A stretch of 64,000 nt of DNA, taken from Ornithodoros turicata (lineage: Eukaryota; Arthropoda; Arachnida; Ixodida; Argasidae). The DNA lies in contig NC_088206.1 in assembly GCF_037126465.1 (NCBI RefSeq), positions 71,675,687-71,739,686 of the forward strand, given 5' to 3'. Position 1 is the first letter of the stretch; every line of letters begins with the position of its first letter. The position numbers and the translations under genes are program-made. Of the stretch, positions 1 to 10,497 are shown one piece after another. The notes under the pieces are model-generated. The model was not told the DNA's origin and ran no database searches. It saw nothing but the letters and a program-made list of their open reading frames with translations.

Positions 1-400
1 TATTGAAAAGAATCCGCTGTCTTCAAAACCGATTATTTTACCGGCCGGTGTCATTATAATATTTCCTTTTTACATTCGTTACGCTCCGCACAGGTGTGTT
101 TGAATACGCCAGGGTGATTATCAGGAACGACGCGGAAACCGTTGGGTCCCTCGATGGACTATACCACTATATACTACTCGCAGAGCGCGACGACGATGGG
201 CATCGCAACGCGGAGTGACAGAGCTCCTCCCGGTTTGGAGGAAAGCGTTGGTGCGGTCACATTTTACGAGCCCCCGGATGTTTCCCTAGCTTTTAGGGTG
301 TATAGTCGCTTTAGAATTGTTGTTTATCTTTCGGCGGTCCACTAAAGAGGAATGACCTTACCAGGTAAAGTCTCACTTTACTCGGTACCACCGATTACAG
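1..400. other. No recognised feature
   Basis: I see only short open frames without family motifs, and no repeat matching the rest of the window. Confidence 0.4.
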
Positions 401-575
401 CAGCGGCGTGGTCGAGCGAATGTCACTGCGAAGACCGGGACGTGGCAGGTTCGAATCCGATGTGAGAGTGTTTTTTGTTGTTGTTTTTTAGGGTTTTCTG
501 GGGGTTTTCAGACACACTTTCCAGGAGGTTGTGGGAACAGTTCCCCCGAAGTCGGCCGAGGAAGAGAGAAACCAG
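401..575 (+). mobile_element. SINE-A copy, diverged
   Basis: A tRNA-like head opens with a possible A box (TGGTCGAGCGAATG, about 409) and has a B box GGTTCGAATCC at 449-459. SINE-A body blocks follow: a GGGTTTTCTGGGGGTTTTC block near 491 and TTCCCCCGAAGTCGGCC at 541. The body then degrades and the usual GCTTCGCGGCGCTAACAC end is missing, so the copy is old or 3'-truncated. Confidence 0.7.
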
Positions 576-1269
576 CGACCAGAACACCCGAGAGAGTCTT
601 AGCCACACGTACACGTGCATCCGGTTTCAGTTTCAAAGTGACGTAAGGGCATTGGCGGGGCTATATTTGTGAACGCCACGGAGCTGCAAGACCTATAGAC
701 CTGTTTCTGTGGGCCAGGTGACGCGAGTGAGCAACCACGTCAGCGTTCCAAAATATGTAACGCGCGTTTAGCAGACGACGTGGTATATACTTTCAAATAC
801 ATGGTCTCGAGTTGTTCGCACTTGCCACGATGCGCCGCTTTTTCTGTGGATTTCCTATAGGTTTTGTAGCTCTCCTTGAAACACCACGCAGAACCCGCTG
901 ATGAGACTCCCAACATTTCGACTAGTAGCCGCATGGGCCAGAAATGGCGCTGTGCAAACTTTGCTGCAACAGACCTCTATAAAGGCGAGTCGACTGTAAC
1001 AACTTGTCTCCTATCTGTGGCTACTTCGCATAGCGTAGTCTGGAAGCTATTGGTCGTGACGTCACAGAGGAAAACGCTCTGGCAATAAGAATGCGATTAA
1101 AATAACCGGCCACAAATTCAAATTGACAGTTTTATCGCGATTTTTAGAGGAAACGGCCGTGCGACAGATTTTTTAAATTTTTGTTTCGTGTCCAGAGAAT
1201 TCCGCCAGGATTCCAGAGAAGTCCTCAATGCCATAGCTACCGTGGAAGCAAAGCAGCCGTCCGCGAACG
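576..1269. other. No recognised feature
   Basis: Unique-looking sequence. Open frames here are short and show no motif that I recognise. Confidence 0.35.
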
Positions 1270-1490
1270 CGCGAGGGAACCAGGCCTGTTGGTTGGTGGC
1301 GCTGGTAATTTTGGTGGTGATGGAAGAGCCTCCTGGGCCGACTTCACAGGGAACTGGTCGGTGGAGTTTCACTGTTGAGCGTTAGTGCTTCCTGGGCAAC
1401 TTCGTACGAGATATTTGCCTCGGAAAATACCTACAGAGCACACCCGGTATCGGGATTCGAACCCGTTTCACGCCCTAACCTCGGCGTGGA
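1270..1490 (-). mobile_element. SINE-A copy, diverged
   Basis: Read on the minus strand, a tRNA-like B-box region (CGGGATTCGAACCCG at 1451-1465 on plus) precedes a body with CCTGGGCCGACTTCACAGGG (about 1331 on plus), the complement of the GAAGTCGGCCCAGG block. The 3' end is eroded. It lies directly upstream of the candidate exon at 1509. Confidence 0.65.
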
Positions 1491-1508
1491 AACGAACCAG
1501 ACATTTAA

Positions 1509-1850
1509 AACACACACCCTGAGCATCGAAGAGAAGAAATAGCCGAGGAAGAGGAAAGTCGCCGAAGACGGCAAAGAAGAAGAAGAAGCCGAATTCTTCG
1601 TGCCACCGAATCCGCGCTCCTCCGTCGAGTACCGATGCTCCGCAGGAAGTTCCACTCGCAGCGGATTCCCCTATTCCTGCAGCCTGTCTGCGTTCTCAAC
1701 GGGTTCAAAAGCCAGAAACGAAGCTGGTGGCTGTACACTCTCATGGCTATTCTGTCCGCCACCACGATCGTCGTGATGACTCTGTGGCTGCTTCCGGTGC
1801 CGGAGGACGTCCAGTTGAATCAGAACAGGTACCTGTACTACCGCTACTGA
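1509..1850 (+). CDS. Possible last exon of a single-pass membrane protein (hypothetical)
   Basis: Open from 1509 to the TGA at 1848-1850; the first ATG is at 1635 (71 residues to the stop). Seen: an acidic then strongly basic stretch (EEEESRRRRQRRRR), followed after the ATG by about 22 hydrophobic residues (WWLYTLMAILSATTIVVMTL) preceded by KSQKR, then a short tyrosine-rich tail ending YLYYRY. Codons are rich in G/C at the third position (CTG, GTG, GAG, GAC, TAC), which favours coding. A CCCTGAG at 1518-1523 could be a splice acceptor in phase (exon starting at 1524), and AATAAA occurs at 1999-2004, about 150 bases after the stop. Inference: a terminal exon of a type II or tail-anchored membrane protein. 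I recognise no family; a chance ORF beside a SINE remains possible. Confidence 0.35.
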   Translation, partial: NTHPEHRREEIAEEEESRRRRQRRRRSRILRATESALLRRVPMLRRKFHSQRIPLFLQPVCVLNGFKSQKRSWWLYTLMAILSATTIVVMTLWLLPVPEDVQLNQNRYLYYRY

Positions 1851-1998
1851 CACAAGGGCCTACATGCAGTCCTCCTGCCTTGTTTCCGCCAATTGTGTGC
1901 TCCTGCGTAGTGCAATGTCCTCTGCTTCAGCATTTACAGATTACGAATATTATCTTCGTGTCCGAACAGTGTTTCTGAGCAGTGAAGTGCGTGCGTGA

Positions 1999-2004
1999 AA
2001 TAAA
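1999..2004 (+). promoter_or_regulatory. Candidate polyadenylation signal AATAAA
   Basis: AATAAA lies about 150 bases downstream of the TGA at 1850, a reasonable place for the 3' end of the candidate terminal exon. It is only support for that model; AATAAA is common by chance in this sequence. Confidence 0.3.
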
Positions 2005-2139
2005 TGGCATTCCTGAAGCTGTAGCCTAAAATGACGGTATTCTTCGTGAAATTGTAGCATGCTTTCGAGACGGCTGTTTCTTTCTTTCAGCCTCATTTAG
2101 TCGTCCGCCTTGAGAGGACTATTCTATACTGCGTGTTTT

Positions 2140-2215
2140 AAATCTCAGAGTATGGCATACCGGTATGGTAACGGCATATGGTAATGGCATAACGGCATAC
2201 ATGGTATAACGTCCC
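2140..2215. repeat. Degenerate short tandem repeat (GGCATA / GGTAAC)
   Basis: GGCATA, GGTATGGTAAC and close variants recur several times over about 75 bases. This looks like a small decayed minisatellite. Confidence 0.45.
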
Positions 2216-2289
2216 TATACTCCCTACACAATATTCCTCGGGGAATACGACGTGTCTATACGCAAACATGACACCAAGTTACTGGCACT

Positions 2290-2450
2290 CTCGTCAGGGT
2301 TCCAACCTGCTACATTGGGATCGGTAGTCGAACATGCCGACAATACTGATTCGCCGGCTTTTTTTTTCTTCTTCTTTTGATAGAATTTCACTACGATTCC
2401 TTGTGAAGTCGGCCCAGGGCGCACAATCCCCACGTACGATATTCGTGACG
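2290..2450 (+). mobile_element. SINE-A fragment
   Basis: A B-box-like GGTTCCAACC near 2298, then GTGAAGTCGGCCCAGGGCGC at about 2403, the plus-strand form of the SINE-A central block. The conserved 3' end is missing. Confidence 0.5.
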
Positions 2451-2708
2451 TTGCTCGCGTGAGCGTGGCCGACTACGGGAAGCTGTTCCATCACAACCAC
2501 CACCAATACTATGGTTTCGAATTATTATTGTTATTAGAAACCGTGCTAAACTAACTATACGCTGTTACGCTATAGTGGGCATGTTGTTTTAAAACGTGTT
2601 CCTCGTTTCTAACGTGTTTAATTGATCATGCTACCATGTTAGTGATGCCGCCCGCCTCAGTTATGCCTGTCTGAATGTGAGTGTGAACGGGAACCATGTA
2701 GGAGAGGT

Positions 2709-3605
2709 AGTGATGCAAAACTATCGATAGTGTCGAAAAGCTATCGATAGTTTTACGATAATTGACCACCGATAATACTGTCCTTTTGTTTTTCTTTACT
2801 ATCGATAGCTAGATTTGGTTCTCACCATCGATGCTTTCGTTCCCGTCTTGGTTTTCGCACAAGCACAGCGACAACGAAAACAGAATTATGTGCGACGCAA
2901 TTTATTTCCGTAGATTTAGCTGTAATGTATGAATGATGCGCTGCAAGCAGCGAAAGAAGACGCTCATCATAGAATCGCACTCACTCATGAGACCGCAATG
3001 CCAGTCAATCCAGTGCAGAGAGTGTCACGTGACCTTGCGGTTGGTTTGAGCGACAGGAGAAGCCCAAGGTCAACGTCGGAGGGAAGGCTGCTCGGAGTTC
3101 TATTGTAAAACTTGTATAGGAGTGAGGCATTTACTTTGTCTTTTTCTATTTTTATCTGCTCCCCGATAGTTTTCCGACGGCCGATTATCGATAGTACTAT
3201 TGGCGCCGAGAAGTTTGGGAGTCGCCCCCTGGTGTTCACTGAACGAACCTTGTCGTGGGGATGTCCCCGGGCAGTATTCTCACATTGCATTGCGTATAAA
3301 GGCATTGCACGTGTTAGGGGCTGTCCAGCATTGATATTTCCTGGCGATTCATGAAGAAAACGACATATGTGTTCCAAGTAAATCGCATTTTTATTCCAAT
3401 ATGACAGTTTTTACTGTAAGTAACAGAAACGAGACCGAAACGGGGATCCCCACCAAGAGACGGCGCAGTGGCGCCCCTGGTGAGGGTCTCGCCGCCAATA
3501 GATAGTTTTCTTACTATCGGCAGTCGATTATCGATAGTTTTCTTACTATCGATAGTTCGAATTTCATACGACTATCGATTGTACTATCGCTAGTTTTGTA
3601 TCACT
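2709..3605. mobile_element. Non-autonomous hAT-like element with TATCGATA clusters
   Basis: Terminal inverted repeats of about 23 bases with two mismatches: AGTGATGCAAAACTATCGAT.. from 2709, and its near complement ending TTTTGTATCACT at 3605. The inner ends carry repeated CTATCGATAG (near 2721, 2742, 2800, 3183, 3527 and 3547), partly as ACTATCGATAGTTTT runs. A 130-residue minus-strand open frame at 2985-3377 shows no transposase motif I can recognise, so the element looks non-autonomous. Flanking 8-mers (GGAGAGGT and GAGGAGAC) do not form a clean duplication. The AGTGATGCAAAACTATCGAT end style is typical of hAT-type elements in invertebrates (knowledge); the assignment is inference. Confidence 0.65.
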
Positions 3606-3660
3606 GAGGAGACGACGTAGAGAGGGCGAGTGCTGGCCCTTGCAGGAGGCTCGTTACGTT

Positions 3661-3722
3661 GTAACGGGGGGTGTAACGGGGGGTGTAACTCGTGGTGTAA
3701 CTGGTGTAACTAGTGGTGTAAC
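3661..3722 (+). repeat. Minisatellite of GTGTAAC / GGTGTAAC
   Basis: About seven units built on GTAAC with GGGGGGT, CTGGT or TAGTGGT spacers. It ends next to a tRNA-like B-box sequence (GGATTCGATTCCC, about 3748), so it may have expanded inside or beside a SINE head. Confidence 0.7.
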
Positions 3723-3723
3723 A

Positions 3724-4630
3724 TCTCCGACTGGAAATCCGAGGGTTTGGATTCGATTCCCACTATTAGCGCCTTTTCACGAACCGCCCTTTCGTAATAA
3801 AATTTTTAAAAAATACACAATCCAGCGTTGTGAGGCTTAAGTTTTACGATCCTGCTTACGTGTTTCGTTGGCCTCTCTAGTACTAATATCTCCGTTCGCT
3901 TTCGAAACGCCATTTTCTTGAATGGCACACGGAAGTTACTGACGACGAGAGCTGTTGGTAATCCCTGCGCGCACACACGTGCAACCCCACACAGTCATCA
4001 ACCTTCGCGCGACAACGGTTGTCGACCTGCTTCGAGACCTAAAGAAGACCCGACCATTGTTTCCGAGATCTCACGTGTCATTAGAAAACCATGGCCGCAC
4101 TGCACATTCGGCAAACAAACGAACAAGAAACATGACATCTAGGAAACACTAAAAAAAAAAAGAAGAAGAAAAAACTAATTCTTTGTAGACTTTATTGGCG
4201 GTTACACGTTGTAGGTAGTTAAGACGAGAGAGGAGGAAATTTATAGACTTTTGTAGTCGCCTTAAATACGGCTTCTGTTTTTCCCCCTGGCTGCCCGGCA
4301 TCAAAAAAGCCAGAAGTCAGGTTTTGGCGCGAATCAGAGATCGTCATAAACATCCTTTATTGCGGAGTTTAGTACGGCTCATTAAGCCCGCTTTGTTGCT
4401 GCTCCTCCGGACGTTTTAGGCGGAAAGGGGGCTTCGGCCTGGCAACAATAGCCAGTAGATGGGCAAGGGCGTAAAAATGGGCGGCCGCCTGGAGAAAATG
4501 GGCAGTAAAAATGTAGAGAGAAAATTGATGTGCGCGATGTGTATTGTTTTCGGTGCAGTGGGTAATGGAAGGGTTCATGTCAGGCGAATGTGGTAAAAGT
4601 TTTTTGCGTATGCAGTGTCTGTTGTGCTGT
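3724..4630. other. No recognised feature apart from a B-box-like motif
   Basis: GGATTCGATTCCCACTA near 3748 resembles a tRNA T arm. The rest shows no gene or known repeat; a poly(A)/GAA run sits near 4150. Confidence 0.35.
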
Positions 4631-5545
4631 GTTACGCTAGGTTAGGTTAGATTGGGTTAGGTTAAGCTGATATGGCCATGCAAATGCAGTGCCGTGCAAC
4701 TTTTTGCTCTGCGCGGTGTGTGTTCTGTTTGTTTCTTTTGGGGGATTGAGGAGAGGTTGTCCAATACAGCAGGCTGCGTTAATACATCACCCGCTGTTTG
4801 CAAACAGTCTACGTCACAACGCCAGATGTCGCGACATGTCGTTGGCAAAAGAAAGCCACGTGCATGGGCAGCCGCCGATCACATGAGTTGTTTTGATGGT
4901 TGTTTCCGATGATGGATGCCATTGCACGAAGGAGGTACGAAGGAAAACTTCATGCGCGAGGCAGATACTACCCTGACCTCACCTCACAATACGCGAAAAC
5001 CGCGAAAAGTTACACGGCGGCAATAACCGCGTGCGCTTGTTTTGCAAACGATCCACTCTTTCCCAATCTCATGATATCTTGATGTGACGTGCCGCGGCGG
5101 GTGGTCCATTCAGGTTAGGTTAGATCAGGCCGATGCCATGCAAATACAGTGCCGTGCAAGTTTCTTTTTCTTCTTTCTTTCTTTCTCTCTCTCTCTCTCT
5201 TTTTTCAGTGCGCGTTGTGTGTGCGTTGCATTAGTTCAGGTCAGATTAGGTTAGGTTAGGCTGATGCCATGTAAGTGCACTGCCGTGCAAGTTTTTTCTG
5301 TGCGCGTTGTGTGTTGAATTGCGTTAATCCAGGTTAGGTTGGGCTGATGCCATGCAAGTGCAGTACCGTGCAAGTTTTTTTTTTTTCTGTGCGCGTTGTG
5401 TGTTGAATTGCGTTAATTTAGCTTTAGGTTATGTTAGGTTGACATCTTGGAAGCGTTGCGTGCTGGAAGTTCTTGTGCATGCGGTATGTGTCGTGTTGAG
5501 TTAGGTTAGTTTAAGTTAGGCTAGGGTTACGCTAGGCTAAGGGAC
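4631..5545 (+). repeat. Tandem ~90 bp repeats each led by TTAGG-like runs
   Basis: Units begin near 4638, 5111, 5237, 5330 and (decayed) 5421. Each has AGGTTAGGTT, then CTGATGCCATGCAAGTGCAG, then GCCGTGCAAGTTTTTT, then TGCGCGTTGTGTGT. Spacing of the adjacent units is about 126, 93 and 91 bases; the longest holds a (CT)n expansion at about 5170-5203. The first unit is split from the others by roughly 380 unrelated bases. More TTAGG-like pieces continue to about 5545. Confidence 0.75.
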
Positions 5546-7019
5546 CTTTAGAGTTCACAGATGCCAGTGCAGATGAATGTATCGGCGCAGTCGTGGAGTA
5601 GAGGAGATGGTGTTCCTCTACAAATGCATTCCAGATAAAAGCATCTGTATGAGGTGCCCTGTTTAGCGGTCCTCTTCTATATCACCATACGCTTCGCTAT
5701 ATATCACGCCCAAAACGTTGCTGAAAACCGAGGAGGCGCTTTCAAAACGAGAAAACTCGAATAAGCGTCACTTCCAAATTTCTTCTATGTATTCTCTCTA
5801 AATAAGTGAAATTGCGTACCAAGAAATTTACCCTGATTAGCTCCTCAGCCCACACTGTATGCTCACTGCTCCGATTCGCGGCCTGATTATCAACAATTAT
5901 CGCCCCCTATCACCCAATTTCGACCCACAGGCACACAGTTTCCTTTGGGCTTCAAAGCGCTTTCATATACCCTAGCGGTTCTAAAACTAGTTGCTTTCAA
6001 TCGAAGCGTCTCATCGTCAACTAAACTCCGTACATCTGTTCCAACATTTAACTTTTCGCGTATTCCAATTTCAAATCTTGTTTCCCCGCTTTATTAAAGC
6101 GCGGTTGTAGCCCTATGATATATCAATTTTTACGCAAGCTGCGCGGCGCGCTTTGAGAAACACCTGCATGGTGTATACAGGGCATCACCCTTCTTCGGGG
6201 CGGAACCGCAGGTTGCCAACCGGAGGTCTCCCACTATATAGCCGTCGCTATATAATCACCGCGGGAGCAAGCCATGTTTCTGACACACACACACACGGAC
6301 TACGCGCGTTCGGTACTCAAACATTACGGGTCAAATTCGCGGATGCTTGGAACGTACTAATGCATGCTCCAATATGCACTCGGCGAAATGTCTCGCAATA
6401 TATATATGCTTCGGAATTCAGTTTATCAAGTTCCCATAAGGCAGAATACTTTATGTAATGTCGGATGTATATGTATAACATCAAGGTACCTCGCAATAAA
6501 TGCGCGGCCCTTTGGGCAAGCAGTTGTTTTGTTCTTGTTGCATCTGCTGTCCGTCGAACCGCACGATGCATTCATAAGTTACTTTTCTCAAATATTAGGT
6601 AGTGAGACCGGAGGATAACTTGCCGACATGTGATGCGTCGTAATGGATGTGGTTCGATGCAATATGAAAGAAATATAGGAGAATCGGGCTCGTCACGAGT
6701 GTGCCTTTCGAAAGAAGGCTGCATCTAGAAAAAGGTATATATCGAAAGGATACATAGAATCAAGAGCTAAGCAAGCGCATGTATTTCAATATGTATCAGT
6801 TTTATCCCGGCATTCTTTAGTGATATGGGTAATATCATTTCGCGAAATACCCTGGCGAGGCTCGAGCAGGGACCCAGTTTTTTCTAGTCGATGAGCACAT
6901 TATATCCAAGTTATAGATGATGGCGCACGCGAGTCCATCAACGTGACGTCAGCTGATATCCAATTCGCATGCGATATTGATATGTGGCTCCGCATATTCA
7001 TGAAAAATTCGCATATTAT
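5546..7019. other. No recognised feature
   Basis: Open frames up to 101 residues (6153-6458) lack recognisable motifs and overlap others on both strands. TATATA-rich spots occur near 6232, 6249 and 6398, without support as promoters. Confidence 0.35.
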
Positions 7020-7059
7020 AAGGTTAGGTTAGGTTGGGTTGGGTTGGGTTAGGTTAGGT
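7020..7059 (+). repeat. Interstitial TTAGG/TTGGG telomere-like array
   Basis: Eight perfect-register pentamers of TTAGG or TTGGG in about 40 bases. (TTAGG)n is the common arthropod telomere motif (knowledge). The array is short and internal, so an old interstitial site is the simplest reading. Confidence 0.8.
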
Positions 7060-7164
7060 GTAGCGAGCAGAAATACGCAGACGTTTCGCTCCACTTTACT
7101 CCTCATTGTGAAGCTTACCATTGCCGGAAGGAATGAGATATAGCGAGTATAGGGGTAAAACCAG

Positions 7165-7675
7165 TCCCGGGTAAGTGATTAAAAAAAGTAACTAAGCTAC
7201 CGTTACAGTTAGTCCGTAAAAATAGTAACTGATTTACAGTTACCCTTTTTTAAATAGTAACTGTAATAGTTACTATTTAAAGTGTAATTTAACTTCAATG
7301 TATTAGTTACATTTTAAGAAAAAAAAGCAGAATAAGTGTAACTCAAAAACTGTCTTTTTTGCATGCACTTGTACTGACAAAGCATACTTATACCCTGCTA
7401 TAAACTGGGATACTTCCCAGGAGCTTTAACAGCACGGTGGGTGTTAAAGGCCATCCCGGCTGCGTATGAAATGGCAAATTTCGCGGAATTCCTGGTTGTT
7501 CGGAAAAACGACAGGACATTTGATGCCTCGACAAAAAACGACGCTAGGGGTCTGATGTGCGCAAAACATTACAATACCTGCGGTAACATAGTGGCAGTTA
7601 TATTTTACACTTACTTTAACCAAAGGCGGTAACTAGTTACAGTTACAAGTTACGCAGTTGTAACATGGTTATAAC
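7165..7675. mobile_element. GTAAC/GTTAC-rich repeat, probable hAT-type MITE
   Basis: Both ends are crowded with GTAACT, GTTACAGTTAC and AAGTTAC in opposing orientations (7180-7300 and 7620-7670) around an unrelated middle. The pattern resembles the elements at 28190-28744 and 32719-33220. Ends could not be fixed. Confidence 0.45.
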
Positions 7676-7799
7676 ACCAAAAAGAGTGGATAAAACACCC
7701 CATTGATTATCACCAGAGTGAAGCTGTTGTTCTTGTTGCCTACTACAACAACAACAAAAACAACAACTACATGAATGATGATGCGATGAGGTGATTCCC

Positions 7800-7992
7800 T
7801 ACCGCCGGCTGTGTGTCTGAGGTTTTCCCTGGGTTTTCCGAAGATCCAGACGAATGTCAGCACAGTACCCCCCTGAAGTCGGCCCAGGACGCATACTAAC
7901 ACCCCTGTCACCCCACTCCTTCCTGCTGTCTTCTCTCCATCTGTCCCCATCTCCACGCCACTCATAGCCACAGTTGCTTCGCGGTGCTAACA
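7800..7992 (+). mobile_element. SINE-A copy, 5'-truncated
   Basis: The body is well preserved: CTGAGGTTTTCCCTGGG (about 7819), GAAGTCGGCCCAGGAC (7875), TCCTTCCTGCTGTCTTCTC and GCCACAGTTGCTTCGCGG, ending GTGCTAACAC. The tRNA-like head is lost. The tail runs into a short (CA)n. Confidence 0.85.
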
Positions 7993-8044
7993 CACACACA
8001 CAAACAAAATTGCGGTACCGTACCTCAGTGCACGTGAGTTAATA

Positions 8045-8209
8045 GAGAGTTTTAGTGTATCGTACGCTATCGCCTTTGCGTACGTAGGGGATAGCGTAGT
8101 GGTTCTGCGCAGCGCGCGAAGCTCTCTTTATGTTTTGCGCGTGCGCATAACCACCAACGCTATTCCTTACGTACGCAAAGGCGATAGCGTACGATCCACT
8201 AAAACTCAG
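8045..8209. mobile_element. M1 fold-back MITE, copy 1
   Basis: Ends are GAGAGTTTTAGTG and CACTAAAACTC, flanked by TA on both sides (8043-8044 and 8210-8211). The whole unit is nearly self-complementary: GTACGCTATCGCCTTTGCG near the left end is matched by GTACGCAAAGGCGATAGCG near the right. It has no coding capacity. Confidence 0.8.
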
Positions 8210-8628
8210 TAATATATATGAGCGGAATGACGATGAAAAAGATGAGGCGTACACGCGTATTGTTGCCTACTGCTCCAAACCAACGTGAAAGCAAATAAGT
8301 ATGTATGTATGTTTGTGTACGTCTTCGATATAACGAGGGAAAAGACAGCTAATAATATGTGGCCACGCGCACAAGATATTTCACGATGAATCCGAACGCT
8401 CGTCACCTTATACAACCGGTCAGACCCCCCGGAAGTTTCGTGCGTTCTATAATGAATGACGCTGTATCCGGTTTAGACCGGCAGGGAGATCACATCAACG
8501 TGAATTTGTGGAGACCAGCAAGGCAACCTGTGCTCTCTGGTTCCTATAAACAACGAGATTTGGCAGAAGCAGACCACACTTAGGGACGACACAAACATGT
8601 AAGCCTCGACGCCCAGAAATCAACGAAT

Positions 8629-8721
8629 GCAACAACTCAAGGAAAAGAGGCGCTGACGCCAGGAATCAGACGACCCAGGTTCGATTCCTGGCGTCGGCGC
8701 CTCTTTTCCCTGATTTGTTGC
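8629..8721. repeat. Hairpin with 39 bp arms around a tRNA T-arm
   Basis: Arms 8629-8667 and 8683-8721 match at about 36 of 39 positions around a 15-base loop. The loop and inner arm make GACCCAGGTTCGATTCC, a Pol III B-box motif. The arms share AAAAGAGGCGCTGACGCC and its complement. It looks like a tRNA-derived piece converted into a palindrome. Confidence 0.75.
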
Positions 8722-9183
8722 AATCTCTGGTTCCTGCTTCGCCGAATGTACTACAATGGGGCGAACTTCCCCATTTATATTATGAGCAACTATCAGATTG
8801 GATTCAAGCTAAACAAACAAACAAACAAAAAGAAAACGCATAACTTATCCAGTATACATCGAGCGAAAGGTGATATGCATCAGTGGTTAACCCAGAATTT
8901 CGCCCGTGGGGGTGTTGGGCTACGCAAGGGGGTGTAAAATCGAAGCGAATACGAGAAATCGAACCGTATACCTGCGAGTAACAGTTCGAATTTTCGGACG
9001 TCAAAATACATTGGCTCAATGGGGCGTCTGATAAAGCCACAACTTTTGTCCTAAATATTGGAAAGTCCGAATTTTTGGAGTCAGAAAAATCGGTCGGCGA
9101 CTGTATTTACATGCTTTTGACCAAATATTGTACAATCTCACAAAATTTTAGGTGGGTATCCTCGAGATTTTGTGGTGGTGTTA

Positions 9184-9217
9184 GGGGGGGTGTAGATAAG
9201 GGGGTGGGGGTGGGGGG
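9184..9217 (+). other. G-rich tract with G-quadruplex potential
   Basis: Several runs of three to eight G (GGGGGGGG, GGGGG, GGGGG, GGGGGG) are separated by short loops. This satisfies the usual four-run pattern. Confidence 0.6.
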
Positions 9218-10267
9218 TCTGGATAAATCACTGGATATGCACAACGCAAAACAACACAGAATTTAGTGCATGATTCCAATGAGTTGAATTGAGTTGAGTT
9301 GATAAGAAAAAAAATGGAGAAATAGGCACTCATTACGAGAGCCAGCTACTCAAGATCACTTAGGAAAACAGAAATGGCTATCTACAATAAAACCAATGAG
9401 TCACAAAAATACTAACTGGTGTTTTACGTCTCGAGACAGCTATAATCATGCGCAACGCCGCAGTAGCCGGTCAAATGCAAAGTCCAGAAAGTCCGCACAT
9501 GTCTCATTGGGTTTAATAACTAGAGCTGTAAGAATCCAACAAAATCCAATTACAGAATCAGCCTCTCAAGGACAGTCTTCTTTTCCGTGGCGAAATCAAC
9601 AAAAGTTCGTCTAAGATGGACATATTCATATTCCTCGTATTCATATCAATATAACACCCATTTTCTTTATATAATTCATATCCTTCTCTCTCTCTTTCTC
9701 GCTCTCTCGTATTTCCACTTCTCCGTTTCCCAGCTTAGAGAAAAACCATGACTCATTGTTCGAAAAAGAATCCCAGGAAACCCTATCAGGTCAAACCGAC
9801 ACAAAGCGAGAAAAACGCGATTCAGCGAAAGCCGAGGCCGCAACCTCAGAATTTCTCCTGAACCTAGGGTATGACTGACAGACTCGCTGCAATGCACTGC
9901 CACGACAGAGATCCCTTTCTCCGAACCGTTCTTGGGGAAAAAAAAAAAAAAAGAGCTCTTTACATAGATACTTCCAAGTCTCGATCAAACCAGGGTGGAA
10001 TTGGGCAGGGGCGTTGTATAGCTACTTTGGAAATGTTGTGATGATGTCGCCACTAATGTTGCTTGGTACCCGACGGAAACAAGACGGTACTTCCGAAGAA
10101 ATCAAGGGTCGACCACGCGTCAACTGTTTTTTGTCCCTCCCGCGGCGCCGGTGATTTCATCGTCGGCGAAAACGTCGGCCATATTTGAGCATGACGCAAA
10201 CGTACCTTCCGTTCAGTGTAAACATAGGGGATGGCATCCTATGATAAGAGCGTTAGTGATTCGAGGC
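9218..10267. other. No recognised feature
   Basis: Holds a (CT)n-like stretch near 9682-9710 and a poly(A) run near 9938. No supported gene. Confidence 0.35.
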
Positions 10268-10497
10268 TTAACAGCACAATGCGTGCATGATGTAATATGA
10301 AACCCACTGATCTGAGTGCGACGATCCCTTTAACGCCTTCTCGTACCTAAGCAAGTTGTACCACGCCGCCAAGTCGCTGGCGTCTTCGGCCACATCAAGC
10401 ATACGTGAACACAAGTTGTACTTGAGGCAGAATCCCACCTTGGTCATCGTTAGCACTTGACCATCAAAGCTCTTCGAGATTTCCTTACTTACACGGG
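10268..10497 (-). CDS. Exon-like ORF, unknown
   Basis: Minus-strand frame open from about 10497 to a TAA at 10268. The first in-frame ATG is at about 10447, giving ~59 residues, but the frame stays open for another ~16 codons upstream. Residue use is balanced and protein-like (SKSFDGQVLTMTKVGFCLKY, then a charged stretch and a C-terminal CC), with mainly G/C-ending codons (GAC, AAG, GCG, TAC). No splice site or family motif is convincing. Alternatives: an exon of a host gene, a transposon fragment, or chance. Confidence 0.25.

Noticed and set aside
2985..3377. 130-residue minus frame inside the hAT-like element as a transposase
   Set aside because: No hAT dimerisation or catalytic motif is visible and the element is too short for a transposase gene.
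6227..6262. TATA-box promoter pair
   Set aside because: TATATA is frequent in AT-rich DNA and no gene follows.
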